Shown here in pieces: positions 33,183 through 40,718 of a DNA stretch of 64,000 nucleotides (position 1 is its first letter; each line of letters starts with the position of its first letter). A model generated the notes under the pieces. It was given only the letters and a program-made list of their open reading frames with translations, ran no database searches and had not been told where the DNA came from. The translations under genes were made by a program, and so were the position numbers. Source of the stretch: Thermodesulfovibrio sp. (lineage in GTDB: Bacteria; Nitrospirota; Thermodesulfovibrionia; Thermodesulfovibrionales; UBA6898). Location of the stretch: NCBI GenBank assembly GCA_013824615.1, contig PNOC01000013.1, forward strand, positions 1 to 64,000, given 5' to 3'.

Positions 33183-33860
33183 CTACAGTCCTGCCCGGAC
33201 GCAACGGGCGTAGTAGAGGTTGCTCGGATGGACGTTGAATACATAGCCATGATAGAAGTCTACTAGCCAGGCGAGGGCAGGAGGTAAGGTGCTTCCGGTA
33301 GACGACCAATAGGTAGCGGAATAGCTGCCTCCTGTATACCCGTACCCTCTCTCAGCTAACCGCGGCCGCAGATCAGTATCAGCTCCGTTAATGTAAAAAT
33401 TTCCAGTGTGTCCTGCAAAGGAGACTGTGCCTTCTGATGCAAAGAAAACCAGTTCATCTATCGTCGGCAATCGTGCACTTCTGCCGGCACAATATGTCCC
33501 GGCATCAGCCCAATTCATTAGAGTTCCTGAGTCGTAGTTGTCCCAGCACAGACCGGTGGAAGGGTCGTTGATGCAATATGAATCAATGGTAAACAGGCCT
33601 GAGTTCAACGTGAGCATCTCGGGTCCATCGGAAGCCCCCAGCGTTATTGAGTTGATTGTTATGTCCGGAGCGTCGAAAGATATCAGGCCGATGTTGACGA
33701 CAACATCGTCTCCCGGATGAGGCACTTTAATCGGCGACCAATTGCTTGGGTCGTGCCAGCTTCCTCCTGGGGTAATCCATTGGATCGTGTCTGCGCCGGC
33801 AAAGGAACTTATCAGCAACATAACACCTGTCAGAATTAAGATAAAGTCTGCTCTTTTCAT
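33183..33860 (-). CDS. Exported DUF1566 (Lcl-like C-terminal domain) protein
   Basis: 225 residues from MKRADFILILTG with a signal peptide ending near SFAGADTIQW. The N-terminal part (25-105) includes WITPGGSWHDPSNWSPIKVP and DVVVNIG, a motif of G8/PEP-type surface proteins. The C-terminal part, LMNWADAGTYCAGRSARLPT, IDELVFFAS, YWSSTG, AWLVDFYHG and ARCVRAG, is a DUF1566/Lcl_C domain (C-type-lectin-like). ATG 33860 is preferred over a longer frame that lacks a signal peptide start; its ribosome site is an unusual run of eight G. Surface or secreted; ligand unknown. Confidence 0.75.
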   Translation of the reverse strand: MKRADFILILTGVMLLISSFAGADTIQWITPGGSWHDPSNWSPIKVPHPGDDVVVNIGLISFDAPDITINSITLGASDGPEMLTLNSGLFTIDSYCINDPSTGLCWDNYDSGTLMNWADAGTYCAGRSARLPTIDELVFFASEGTVSFAGHTGNFYINGADTDLRPRLAERGYGYTGGSYSATYWSSTGSTLPPALAWLVDFYHGYVFNVHPSNLYYARCVRAGL

Positions 33861-34167
33861 CAGTCCCCCCCCGATAGTTATAGAAATGTGGCATTTATCC
33901 ATTATTCCAGCATAGCCCGGTAAATGGGTTATGATCCATGACTCAACTATCAGCTAATACAGGCTGTTTGTCAACGTCTACTTATAATTCGCAGGACCGT
34001 TGCCGATGCCAGTGAAGGCATTTATTTAAATAACCCGAATTATTGAAGCGAGAACTTCCGTTGCCCACAGATCTTTACCAGCTACCTTCATATTTCTTGC
34101 CTTTTCGTTATAACTTTTTGTATATTACGCCATTGTAGCGGATAAGCAAAATAACGGAGGTTGTACC
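33861..34167. other. Divergent intergenic region before tupA
   Basis: Contains a C8/G8 homopolymer next to the DUF1566 start and a candidate ModE-type palindrome at 34106-34129. No coding frame supported. Confidence 0.45.
34106..34129. promoter_or_regulatory. Candidate ModE-like operator upstream of tupA
   Basis: CGTTATAAC (34106-34114) and TATATTACG (34121-34129) form an imperfect inverted repeat of the CG.TATA...TATA.CG type bound by ModE regulators. A ModE-type DNA-binding protein is encoded two genes later. About 40 bp from the tupA start. Confidence 0.42.
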
Positions 34168-34980
34168 ATGAAGAAAATCGTGATCCTAATGACGCTGATT
34201 CTTGTGTTTGCTGTAACAGGCAGTGCCTTTGCACAGAGTGAAATCATCTGTTCTTCGACGACGAGTACCGAGAATTCAGGTCTCTTCGGGCATATTCTGC
34301 CGCTGTTCGAAAAGAAGACCGGGATCAAGGTGAAAGTGGTCGCCCGTGGGACAGGGGCCGCGATTGAGATGGGCAAACGGGGTGACGCGGACGTGGCCTT
34401 TGTCCATGCAAAGGAGCAGGAACTGAAGGCGGTGCAGGAAGGTTTTTTTGTGAACCGGCATGATGTCATGTACAACGATTTTGTCATTATCGGCCCCAAG
34501 ACTGATCCGGCGAAGATAAAAGGTATAACGGCAACCGTGGAGGCCTTCAGGAAAATCAGCGGAGCAGCACAGTTTGTGTCTCGTGGTGATAACTCGGGTA
34601 CGCATACCAAAGAGCTGTCCATCTGGAAGAAGGCTGCGATTGAACCGAAGGGGCAGAAGTGGTATCTCGAAGTCGGACAGGGCATGGAGAAGACCCAGCG
34701 GGTGGCGAATGAGAAACAGGCCTATACGCTCACGGACCGCGGGACCTGGCTGGCAACCAAGGATAAGGATAAACTCGATATGATCGTTGTCCACGAGGGG
34801 GATCCGACACTCTTTAATCAGTATGGTGTCATGGCGGTCAGCCCTGAGAAGCATAAGCACGTCAAATATAAAGAGGCGCTGGAGTTTGTGAACTGGATCA
34901 TATCGAAAGAGGGTCAGCAGGCGATCGCCTCGTTCAAGGACCCTCTGGGGAACCAGCTCTTTTATCCGAATGCAAAATAA
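34168..34980 (+). CDS. tupA: Tungstate-binding protein TupA
   Basis: 270 residues with a signal peptide (VFAVTGSAFAQSE). The mature start CSSTTSTENSGLFGHILPLF has the TTST motif that marks TupA (tungstate) rather than ModA, and ATGAAIEMGKRGDADVAFVH-like loop with SRGDNSGTHTKELSIWKKA forms the rest of the anion site. Binds tungstate in the periplasm for the TupBC transporter, whose genes lie at the far end of this locus (37918-39266), after modABC. CGGAGG precedes ATG 34168. Tungstate supply suggests tungsten enzymes such as formate dehydrogenase or aldehyde oxidoreductase elsewhere. Confidence 0.92.
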   Translation: MKKIVILMTLILVFAVTGSAFAQSEIICSSTTSTENSGLFGHILPLFEKKTGIKVKVVARGTGAAIEMGKRGDADVAFVHAKEQELKAVQEGFFVNRHDVMYNDFVIIGPKTDPAKIKGITATVEAFRKISGAAQFVSRGDNSGTHTKELSIWKKAAIEPKGQKWYLEVGQGMEKTQRVANEKQAYTLTDRGTWLATKDKDKLDMIVVHEGDPTLFNQYGVMAVSPEKHKHVKYKEALEFVNWIISKEGQQAIASFKDPLGNQLFYPNAK

Positions 34981-34994
34981 TTGCGTTCACCATC

Positions 34995-35378
34995 ATGACG
35001 AAAAAGAAGAAATCCACAGGAACTGAAAACACGACTCCGGTCCTGCGGGGCCATATCTGGATCGAGGGGCGGGACGGCACCTTTCTCGGCTACGGGAGGG
35101 TTGCCCTGCTTGAGCGGATCAGGGAGTATGGCTCGATCACAAAGGCGGCCAAGGCACTTGAAATATCCTACCGCAGGGCCTGGGTGCTGGTCGATTCCAT
35201 GAACCAGCAGGTGCCGAAGCCCTATGTGATTACCTCTGCGGGAGGAAGCAAGGGCGGTGGCACAAGAGTGACCCCGGAAGGCGAAAAAGCGATCACCCTG
35301 TTCTGGAAAATTGACAAGAATTTTCAGAAATTTCTCAAAGACCAGGCCGTTGTTGTCCGGTCACTGCATTCTATGTAG
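34995..35378 (+). CDS. ModE-type DNA-binding regulator (HTH domain only)
   Basis: 127 residues. RVALLERIREYGSITKAAKA and LEISYRRAWVLVDSMN form the winged helix of the ModE N-terminal domain; GGSKGGGTRVTPEGEKAI is its wing and dimer region. The molybdate-binding (MOP/TOBE) domains of full ModE are missing, so either it senses metal otherwise or works constitutively. It lies between tupA and modA and probably regulates both halves. A MITE has inserted exactly at its stop codon, duplicating TATGTAG. Confidence 0.88.
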   Translation: MTKKKKSTGTENTTPVLRGHIWIEGRDGTFLGYGRVALLERIREYGSITKAAKALEISYRRAWVLVDSMNQQVPKPYVITSAGGSKGGGTRVTPEGEKAITLFWKIDKNFQKFLKDQAVVVRSLHSM

Positions 35379-35531
35379 TGTCTGTGTATAAACTGAGCTA
35401 CAAAAATGTTTGTCATGGTGAGCCCTTCGACAAGCTCAGGACAGGCACTGTCAACCATATAATAAAATCAATACATTGCGCCCCTTCGATAAACTCAGGG
35501 TGACAATGCTTTGTACTTTATACACAGACTT
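35379..35531. mobile_element. MITE of 153 bp with 13-bp TIRs and 7-bp target duplication
   Basis: GTCTGTGTATAAA (35380-35392) and TTTATACACAGAC (35517-35529) are perfect inverted repeats near the ends; TATGTAG flanks the unit on both sides (35372-35378 and 35532-35538). The interior holds two direct copies of CCCTTCGA(C/T)AA(G/A)CTCAGG, a very common bacterial repeat. No coding capacity. A solo fragment TATACACAGACT is found at about 39393-39404. Confidence 0.75.
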
Positions 35532-35596
35532 TATGTAGATCTGATGCCTGTTCCCTGATGAATCCGGGCATCTCGAATGCCCACCCAGAATGTCCG

Positions 35597-35628
35597 ACAA
35601 TATTGGTTGATAACAGACAATATTGTCA
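35597..35628. promoter_or_regulatory. Repeated GACAATATT and palindrome GACAATATTGTC upstream of modA
   Basis: GACAATATT at 35597-35605 recurs 20 bp later inside the perfect palindrome GACAATATTGTC (35617-35628). Position, about 80-110 bp upstream of the predicted sigma-54 start, suits an activator-binding region. Confidence 0.5.
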
Positions 35629-35680
35629 GTTTATATTTTTCTTATGAGCGCTGCCGCGCTAATAACCTGGCTATGTTCTC

Positions 35681-35696
35681 TGGAACACTTGTTGCA
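35681..35696 (+). promoter_or_regulatory. Candidate sigma-54 promoter for modABC
   Basis: TGGAACACTTGTTGCA: GG (35682-35683) and GC (35694-35695) are 10 bp apart, -12 block TTGCA is perfect, -24 block has one change from TGGCAC. Predicted start near 35707, 26 bp before ATG 35733. Confidence 0.52.
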
Positions 35697-35732
35697 TCAC
35701 TACTGCCGGACATTCATTAAGGAGGAATAGAG

Positions 35733-36509
35733 ATGACGATGGAACGGGTGCTGGTAACTTTGATTTTATGTTGTCTGGCTTTTGGCAGCATGAGTGCGGT
35801 ATCGGCCGGACAGGAAAAGGCTGTTACCGTATCTGCGGCGATAAGCCTGAAAAATGCTTTTGAAGAGATAGGCAAGCTGTATGAAGCAAAGCAGGGCGCT
35901 AAAGTGACATTCAACTTCGGGGCCTCCGGAGACCTTATGAAACAGATCGTCGCGGGAGCTCCGGTAGATGTCTTTGCCGCGGCAGCACAAAAGGATATGG
36001 ATGAAGCTAATAAGCAGAGCTTTATTGTTTCATCCACACACACTGCTTTCACGGCAAACAGTGTCGTACTCATTGTGCCTGCCGGTTCTAAGACATCTCT
36101 CAATTCCTTTGAGGGGCTCAGCACAGCGAATATAAAAAGGATAGCAATCGTCAATCCGAAGACCTCGCCGGCCGGCCGGTATGCCGAGGAGGTCTTCCAT
36201 TACTACAAAGTGTCGCAGGCCATCAAGGACAAACTCGTCTTCACGGAAAACGTTAGGCAGGCCCTTGACTATGTGGCTCGCGGCGAAGTAGACGCCGGTA
36301 TCGTGTATGTTACCGATGCTGCTGCAAGGACCAGGGAAGCTAAAATTGTTGCCACTGCTCCTGAGGCAAGTCATAAGCCGGTAATTTATCCCGTAGCTGT
36401 GGTCAAAGGGACGAAGAACGAGACTTTGGCAAAGGCCTTCATCTCGCTGGTGCTGTCTCCTGAAGGTCAGAAGATACTTCAGAAATACGGGTTTAAACCT
36501 GTAAAATAG
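35733..36509 (+). CDS. modA: Molybdate-binding protein ModA
   Basis: 258 residues. Signal peptide (LAFGSMSAVSAGQEK), then VTVSAAISLKNAFEEIGKLY, FNFGASGDLMKQIVAGAPVD and VFAAAAQKDMDEA, the oxyanion-binding segments of ModA. SLVLSPEGQKILQKYGF is the usual C-terminal helix. Periplasmic binding protein of the molybdate ABC importer. AAGGAGGA precedes ATG 35733 and modB follows 7 nt after the stop. Family members may also bind tungstate or sulfate weakly; the SAAISL start favours molybdate. Confidence 0.92.
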   Translation: MTMERVLVTLILCCLAFGSMSAVSAGQEKAVTVSAAISLKNAFEEIGKLYEAKQGAKVTFNFGASGDLMKQIVAGAPVDVFAAAAQKDMDEANKQSFIVSSTHTAFTANSVVLIVPAGSKTSLNSFEGLSTANIKRIAIVNPKTSPAGRYAEEVFHYYKVSQAIKDKLVFTENVRQALDYVARGEVDAGIVYVTDAAARTREAKIVATAPEASHKPVIYPVAVVKGTKNETLAKAFISLVLSPEGQKILQKYGFKPVK

Positions 36510-36516
36510 ATCGGCT

Positions 36517-37182
36517 ATGGACGAAGCAGCTTTTTTTTCAATACGTCTCTCTCTGCAGGTGGCCGCTGCCTCGACAGTGCTTATCGTCCTGACGGGGTTG
36601 CCGATCGCCTACTTTCTTGCGCGCAAAGATTTCAGGGGCAGGGAACTTCTCGATGTGATCTGCACCATCCCGCTGGTGCTTCCTCCCACAGTCACGGGAT
36701 ATTATCTGATTATTCTGTTTGGCAGGAATGGTTTCCTTGGAAAACATCTCTATGCATTGACCGGGTGGAGCATCATGTTTACGTGGTACGCGGCTGTACT
36801 TGCATCCTATGTCGTGGCCCTGCCGCTATTGATCAAGACTGCCAGGGCTGCCATCGAATCTGTGGACAAGAGTCTCATCAATGCCTCATACACGCTCGGC
36901 CACTCTGAATTCGACACGGCGCTGAAGGTCACACTGCCCCTGGCCAAACGCGGTATTGTTGCCGGAACAGTCCTGTCCTTTGCCCGTGCCATGGGAGAAT
37001 TCGGTGCTACGCTCATGCTTGCCGGGAACCTGCCGGGCAAGACAAACACCATGCCCCTGGCGATCTACAGCCTTGCAGGCAACGGTGAATGGTCGCAGGC
37101 CAATTTCATGGTTCTCCTTTTGACTGTGCTCTCCGGTATTTTCCTTTATGTAGCTAACAGATATTCGAAGAGGTTAATCTGA
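36517..37182 (+). CDS. modB: Molybdate ABC transporter permease ModB
   Basis: 221 residues, five or six membrane helices. The cytoplasmic coupling motif INASYTLGHSEFDTALKVTL followed by PLAKRGIVAGTVLSFARAMG-EFGATLMLAGN matches the EAA loop of ModB. IPLVLPPTVTGYYLI is the typical early segment. Its stop overlaps the modC start by one base (37182), giving a tight modABC unit. Confidence 0.93.
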   Translation: MDEAAFFSIRLSLQVAAASTVLIVLTGLPIAYFLARKDFRGRELLDVICTIPLVLPPTVTGYYLIILFGRNGFLGKHLYALTGWSIMFTWYAAVLASYVVALPLLIKTARAAIESVDKSLINASYTLGHSEFDTALKVTLPLAKRGIVAGTVLSFARAMGEFGATLMLAGNLPGKTNTMPLAIYSLAGNGEWSQANFMVLLLTVLSGIFLYVANRYSKRLI

Positions 37183-37904
37183 TGGGACTTCAGGTCAGTC
37201 TCAAAAAAAAGCTCAACGGGTTCAGCCTTGATATCGATTGGGCAATCGGCAATGAACTGGCGGTTCTTTTTGGCTTCTCAGGTGCGGGCAAGTCCATGAC
37301 ACTTCAGTTAATAGCCGGACTCCTCAAGCCTGAAGAGGGGCGGGTGAGTCTCGATGACGTCGTATATTATGACAGTACGGCCGGGACAGACTATTCTCCC
37401 CAGACCCGTCCCTTCGGATATGTATTTCAGGATTTAGCTCTCTTTCCCCATATGACGGTGATCGAGAATATTTATTTCGGTGCACCGGCAGTACCGAAAC
37501 ATGATAAAATTGACCGTGCGCAGAGCATGCTATGTTCTTTCGGCCTTGATGGTTTGGACAACAGATACCCTCATGAGATATCGGGGGGCCAGCGGCAGCG
37601 GGTTGCGTTTGCACGGGCACTAATGCGTCAGCCCCACGTGCTTCTGCTGGATGAACCTTTTTCTGCACTTGACTATCCTCTGAGGCTGGAGATGCGCCGT
37701 TTTCTGAAGGAGTTGAAGAAGCAATTTGATATTCCGATTGTGCTTGTCACGCACGATTTAAGTGAGGCCTTAATGCTGGCAGATACGATGATAGTTTATT
37801 CACAGGGCAGGATTATACAGAAAGGGACACCGGATGCTGTGATGAATAATCCGCATAACGATGAGGTCGCGCGTCTCACCGGAGCAGGTGTCTTGTCGCT
37901 GTGA
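37182..37904 (+). CDS. modC: Molybdate ABC transporter ATPase, ModC-like without TOBE domain
   Basis: 240 residues. Walker A FGFSGAGKSM, signature ISGGQRQRVAFARAL, Walker B LLLDEPFSALD, H-loop VTHDLSEA. E. coli ModC is about 350 residues with a C-terminal TOBE (molybdate-binding) domain; here the protein stops after the ATPase domain, so feedback by bound oxyanion is not expected. Drives ModB. Starts on the last base of modB. Confidence 0.9.
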   Translation: MGLQVSLKKKLNGFSLDIDWAIGNELAVLFGFSGAGKSMTLQLIAGLLKPEEGRVSLDDVVYYDSTAGTDYSPQTRPFGYVFQDLALFPHMTVIENIYFGAPAVPKHDKIDRAQSMLCSFGLDGLDNRYPHEISGGQRQRVAFARALMRQPHVLLLDEPFSALDYPLRLEMRRFLKELKKQFDIPIVLVTHDLSEALMLADTMIVYSQGRIIQKGTPDAVMNNPHNDEVARLTGAGVLSL

Positions 37905-37917
37905 GCTTCATATCCCT

Positions 37918-38619
37918 ATGAACTATTTAGCCGAGAGTCTCTCCCGCGCTTTTTTTCTTATCCTGCAGCTCGACCAGGAGCTGATTTCGATCATCCTGCT
38001 GTCCCTGAGGGTTTCGGGGTCGGCCTTGCTCATTTCAGCGGCGATAGGCCTGCCTCTGGCCGCGCTGATGGCATTTGGGCGTTTTCCTCTGAGGGGAGTT
38101 TTTGTCAATCTGCTGAATACCTTTATGGGACTGCCGCCGGTAGTGGTCGGGCTTCTCGTCTATCTCCTGTTGTCCAGAAGCGGTCCATTCGGTTTTCTGG
38201 CCCTGCTGTATACCCCTTCGGCCATGATTATTGCACAGATAATCCTGGCCCTGCCGATCGTTGCTTCACTCAGCCACTCTGCACTTGTCAGCGTCGATCC
38301 GATTATCCGTCAGGTGTCGACAACTCTCGGCGCTACCCCTTTTCAGGTCTCGCTGACGGTAATCCGGGAGGCGCGGTACGGCATCATGTCTGGTATGATG
38401 GCAGCCTTCGGCAGAGTCATGGCCGAGGTGGGAGCTATCCTGATCGTCGGCGGGAATATTGCCGGCTATACCAGGGTGATGACGACCACCATAGCGCTGG
38501 AGACGGACAAGGGCAATTTTGAACTGGCCCTGGCACTGGGAATAATTCTTCTGGCCATTTCAATGGCGATAAACACCGGTCTCAGTATATTCAGGAGAAA
38601 AGGGATGACTGAGTTGTGA
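37918..38619 (+). CDS. tupB: Tungstate ABC transporter permease TupB
   Basis: 233 residues, about five or six membrane helices. NTFMGLPPVVVGLLVYLLLS and RQVSTTLGATPFQVSLTVIR with GMMAAFGRVMAEVGAILIVG are the typical permease and EAA-loop sequences of TupB. ATG 37918 is chosen because the longer frame from 37861 lies inside modC; its ribosome site is weak, suggesting coupling to modC. Works with TupA at the start of the locus and TupC, whose start overlaps its stop. Confidence 0.87.
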   Translation: MNYLAESLSRAFFLILQLDQELISIILLSLRVSGSALLISAAIGLPLAALMAFGRFPLRGVFVNLLNTFMGLPPVVVGLLVYLLLSRSGPFGFLALLYTPSAMIIAQIILALPIVASLSHSALVSVDPIIRQVSTTLGATPFQVSLTVIREARYGIMSGMMAAFGRVMAEVGAILIVGGNIAGYTRVMTTTIALETDKGNFELALALGIILLAISMAINTGLSIFRRKGMTEL

Positions 38620-39266
38620 AACTGAAGCTTGAGATATCGCACATCATGAGGTCCCCGCACGGCAACCTCGTGCTTGAAGACTGTTCGTACTCCTTTGACA
38701 GAGGAGGCGCGTACCTGCTCATGGGGCCGAACGGTTCAGGCAAGTCGACCCTGCTGAGGATCTGTGCGCTTCTCGAAAAACAGGACAGGGGCGAGGTTAC
38801 GTATTATGCAGGAGAGCAGAGGCTGCAGCACGATATTTCCCTGAAAAGGCGGATGACGCTGGTACTGCCCCAGGTCGGAATATTCAATGCGACGGTCTTC
38901 GACAATGTTTCCTACGGGCTGAAGATACGGGGGGCAGGCAGGCAGGAGATTGAAAGGAAAACCCTTGAACTGCTTGAATTTGCCGGACTGGCAGCAAAGA
39001 AAAATCAGCGCGCGCTGAGTCTCTCAAGCGGGGAAAAACAGCGGCTCGGGATAGCCCGCGCACTCGTGGTAGCGCCTGAAATGCTCTTTCTCGATGAGCC
39101 GACCGCCTCGATTGATGAAGCCAATACGAGGCTGATTGAGGAGATGATTCTGGGAAAAAAGAAGAGCGGTATGACGATGATCATTACAACCCACGACAGG
39201 CTCCAGGCCGAACGGCTGGCAGATCAGATGCTGCTGATAAGGGACAAAAAACTGGTGGAAGGGTAG
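38616..39266 (+). CDS. tupC: Tungstate ABC transporter ATPase TupC
   Basis: 216 residues. Walker A MGPNGSGKSTLL, signature LSLSSGEKQRLGIARAL, Walker B MLFLDEPTASID, H-loop ITTHDR. The start overlaps the tupB stop (GTGA, 38616-38619). It energises uptake of tungstate by TupB. Small for an importer ATPase, like other TupC proteins. Last gene of the combined tungstate/molybdate locus; the following DNA holds a palindromic repeat. Confidence 0.88.
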   Translation: MKLKLEISHIMRSPHGNLVLEDCSYSFDRGGAYLLMGPNGSGKSTLLRICALLEKQDRGEVTYYAGEQRLQHDISLKRRMTLVLPQVGIFNATVFDNVSYGLKIRGAGRQEIERKTLELLEFAGLAAKKNQRALSLSSGEKQRLGIARALVVAPEMLFLDEPTASIDEANTRLIEEMILGKKKSGMTMIITTHDRLQAERLADQMLLIRDKKLVEG

Positions 39267-39295
39267 GGGGAGATTTTATCTGCAACGTGAAAGTT

Positions 39296-39373
39296 TGTCA
39301 TCCTCGGGCTTGCCCCGGGGATCCAGTGCTTATTTATAACCCTGGATTCTCCGATCAAGTCGTGGAATGACAG
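39296..39373. repeat. Palindromic GTCAT-type repeat, complete unit
   Basis: Starts TGTCATCCTCGGGCTTGCCC, has GGATCCAG...CTGGATT in the middle and ends GTGGAATGACA, so the two arms are inverted copies. Same family as the half-units at 13613 and 27541. It may serve as the transcription end of the tup/mod locus. Confidence 0.6.
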
Positions 39374-39445
39374 GAACCACGAGTTATACCCTATACACAG
39401 ACTCCATTAGCAGCCCATAGAAGTTCATTTCTCCCCCTGTTACAA

Positions 39446-39853
39446 TTAATGCATCCCTTTGTTGTTGAGGAACCCCTGATATTTCTTGTCAACGGTCATG
39501 ATATGATTCTTAAGCCAGGCGACCAGAAAATTCAGGAGTTCAGAGGTGATGTCTTCTGCCCCCCGGTGAAAGGCCGCAACAAACCCGAGAGTTTTTTCAG
39601 TCAGTGCTATATGTTCTTGACGGTGTGGTTCATAGTCCGGATAGTGGTGACGATGCATGACGTCTTCCTCTGCCAAAAAATGATAGATCACATAGTTGGA
39701 GAGGGCCAGCAGTGTATTGCCGACAACGATCCGGGAATGTCCGCCCGAGTTTTCGTCATGCAGGTTATTGATCAGCTCGACCAAACGCTTATGGTGTGCG
39801 TCGAATTCAGTAATCCCAACTGAAAGGCTGTCGTTCCATTCAAAGAAGGCCAT
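39446..39853 (-). CDS. Bacteriohemerythrin
   Basis: 135 residues, the usual length. Di-iron ligands are all visible: FDAHHKRLVELINNLH (first His), YHFLAEEDVMHRHHYPDY (His and Glu), HRQEHIAL (His) and WLKNHIMTVDKKYQ (His, Asp). Binds oxygen; in anaerobes it protects enzymes or delivers O2. Single gene, convergent with the tup locus and next to a DsbC-like gene on the same strand. Confidence 0.95.
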   Translation of the reverse strand: MAFFEWNDSLSVGITEFDAHHKRLVELINNLHDENSGGHSRIVVGNTLLALSNYVIYHFLAEEDVMHRHHYPDYEPHRQEHIALTEKTLGFVAAFHRGAEDITSELLNFLVAWLKNHIMTVDKKYQGFLNNKGMH

Positions 39854-39922
39854 GTTGTCACCTCACGCTATTGATACGCTGTTGATAAACTATTGATTCG
39901 GCATCCCGGTCTGCCGGGGTTG

Positions 39923-40687
39923 CTATTTTTTATCTATCATTTCCTTGATGGCCGCTGCATCTCTGAAGCCGGAGGAAACTTTGCCGTTCGGCAGGATCAG
40001 GGCCGGGGTCCCGTTGATGCCAAATTTTTTGGCAAGTGCGATATTCTCGTCGATTGCTTTGGTTTTGCATTTTGCCTTCGCTATAGGCTTCTTTTCAAAG
40101 GCATCCTCCAGCATCTGGAGCGACTTTTCACAGACAATAGCCTTGGATTTTTCAAAGGCGTCCTTATGCATCGGCAGCGGGAAGAGCTTTATCTGAAAGG
40201 CGATATCCTTCCGCTCTGCAACCACTTTTTTAATCTCTGCATGGAGTTTAACGCAGAAAGGACAGTCCGGGTCTGTGAAAACAATTATCTTGTTCTTTGC
40301 ATCCTTATTCCCGAGGAGGAGCGCATCCTTGAGCGGGATCTTCGATACATCCACCCGGTTGATGTCGGCATAACGGTCTTGTGTAAGGTTCTTCTTCTCC
40401 TTTATATCGAGAATGGAGCCTGAAACAGCATACCTCTTCGAGAAGTCAATATACACAAGGCCCTTCTTGGCATCGGCTTCGAATTCGACCTCCCACATTG
40501 CCTTAATCGGTGAGACTTTGACGTCTTTCACTTTCACGTTCGGCATGATATTTTTCAGAATATCCACGGCTTCTTCTTTTTTCAGGGAGTGGCACGTGGT
40601 GCAATCCTGCCCTTTCGTGCTGAAGGCGGATGAGGTCCCGGTATTCAGGATAAGTGCCATGACGGCAAAAAACAGAATTTTACGCAT
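39923..40687 (-). CDS. DsbC-like thiol-disulfide protein with an N-terminal CxxCH
   Basis: 254 residues. Signal peptide (MRKILFFAVMALILNTGTSS), then GQDCTTCHSLKKEEA with CxxCH at 29-33, an N-terminal DsbC-like dimer domain (40-115), and a thioredoxin fold with active site DPDCPFCVKLH (C142, C145) and cis-Pro segment INGTPALILPNG. DsbC/G-type isomerases do not normally carry CxxCH; here it could hold heme c, or be a second redox pair. ATG 40687 has TTGGAGG 5 nt upstream, against a TTG start four codons earlier. Periplasmic disulfide isomerase or cytochrome-maturation helper. Confidence 0.85.
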   Translation of the reverse strand: MRKILFFAVMALILNTGTSSAFSTKGQDCTTCHSLKKEEAVDILKNIMPNVKVKDVKVSPIKAMWEVEFEADAKKGLVYIDFSKRYAVSGSILDIKEKKNLTQDRYADINRVDVSKIPLKDALLLGNKDAKNKIIVFTDPDCPFCVKLHAEIKKVVAERKDIAFQIKLFPLPMHKDAFEKSKAIVCEKSLQMLEDAFEKKPIAKAKCKTKAIDENIALAKKFGINGTPALILPNGKVSSGFRDAAAIKEMIDKK

Positions 40688-40718
40688 GTCTGCCTCCAAA
40701 GGTATCTTGTGATAGATT

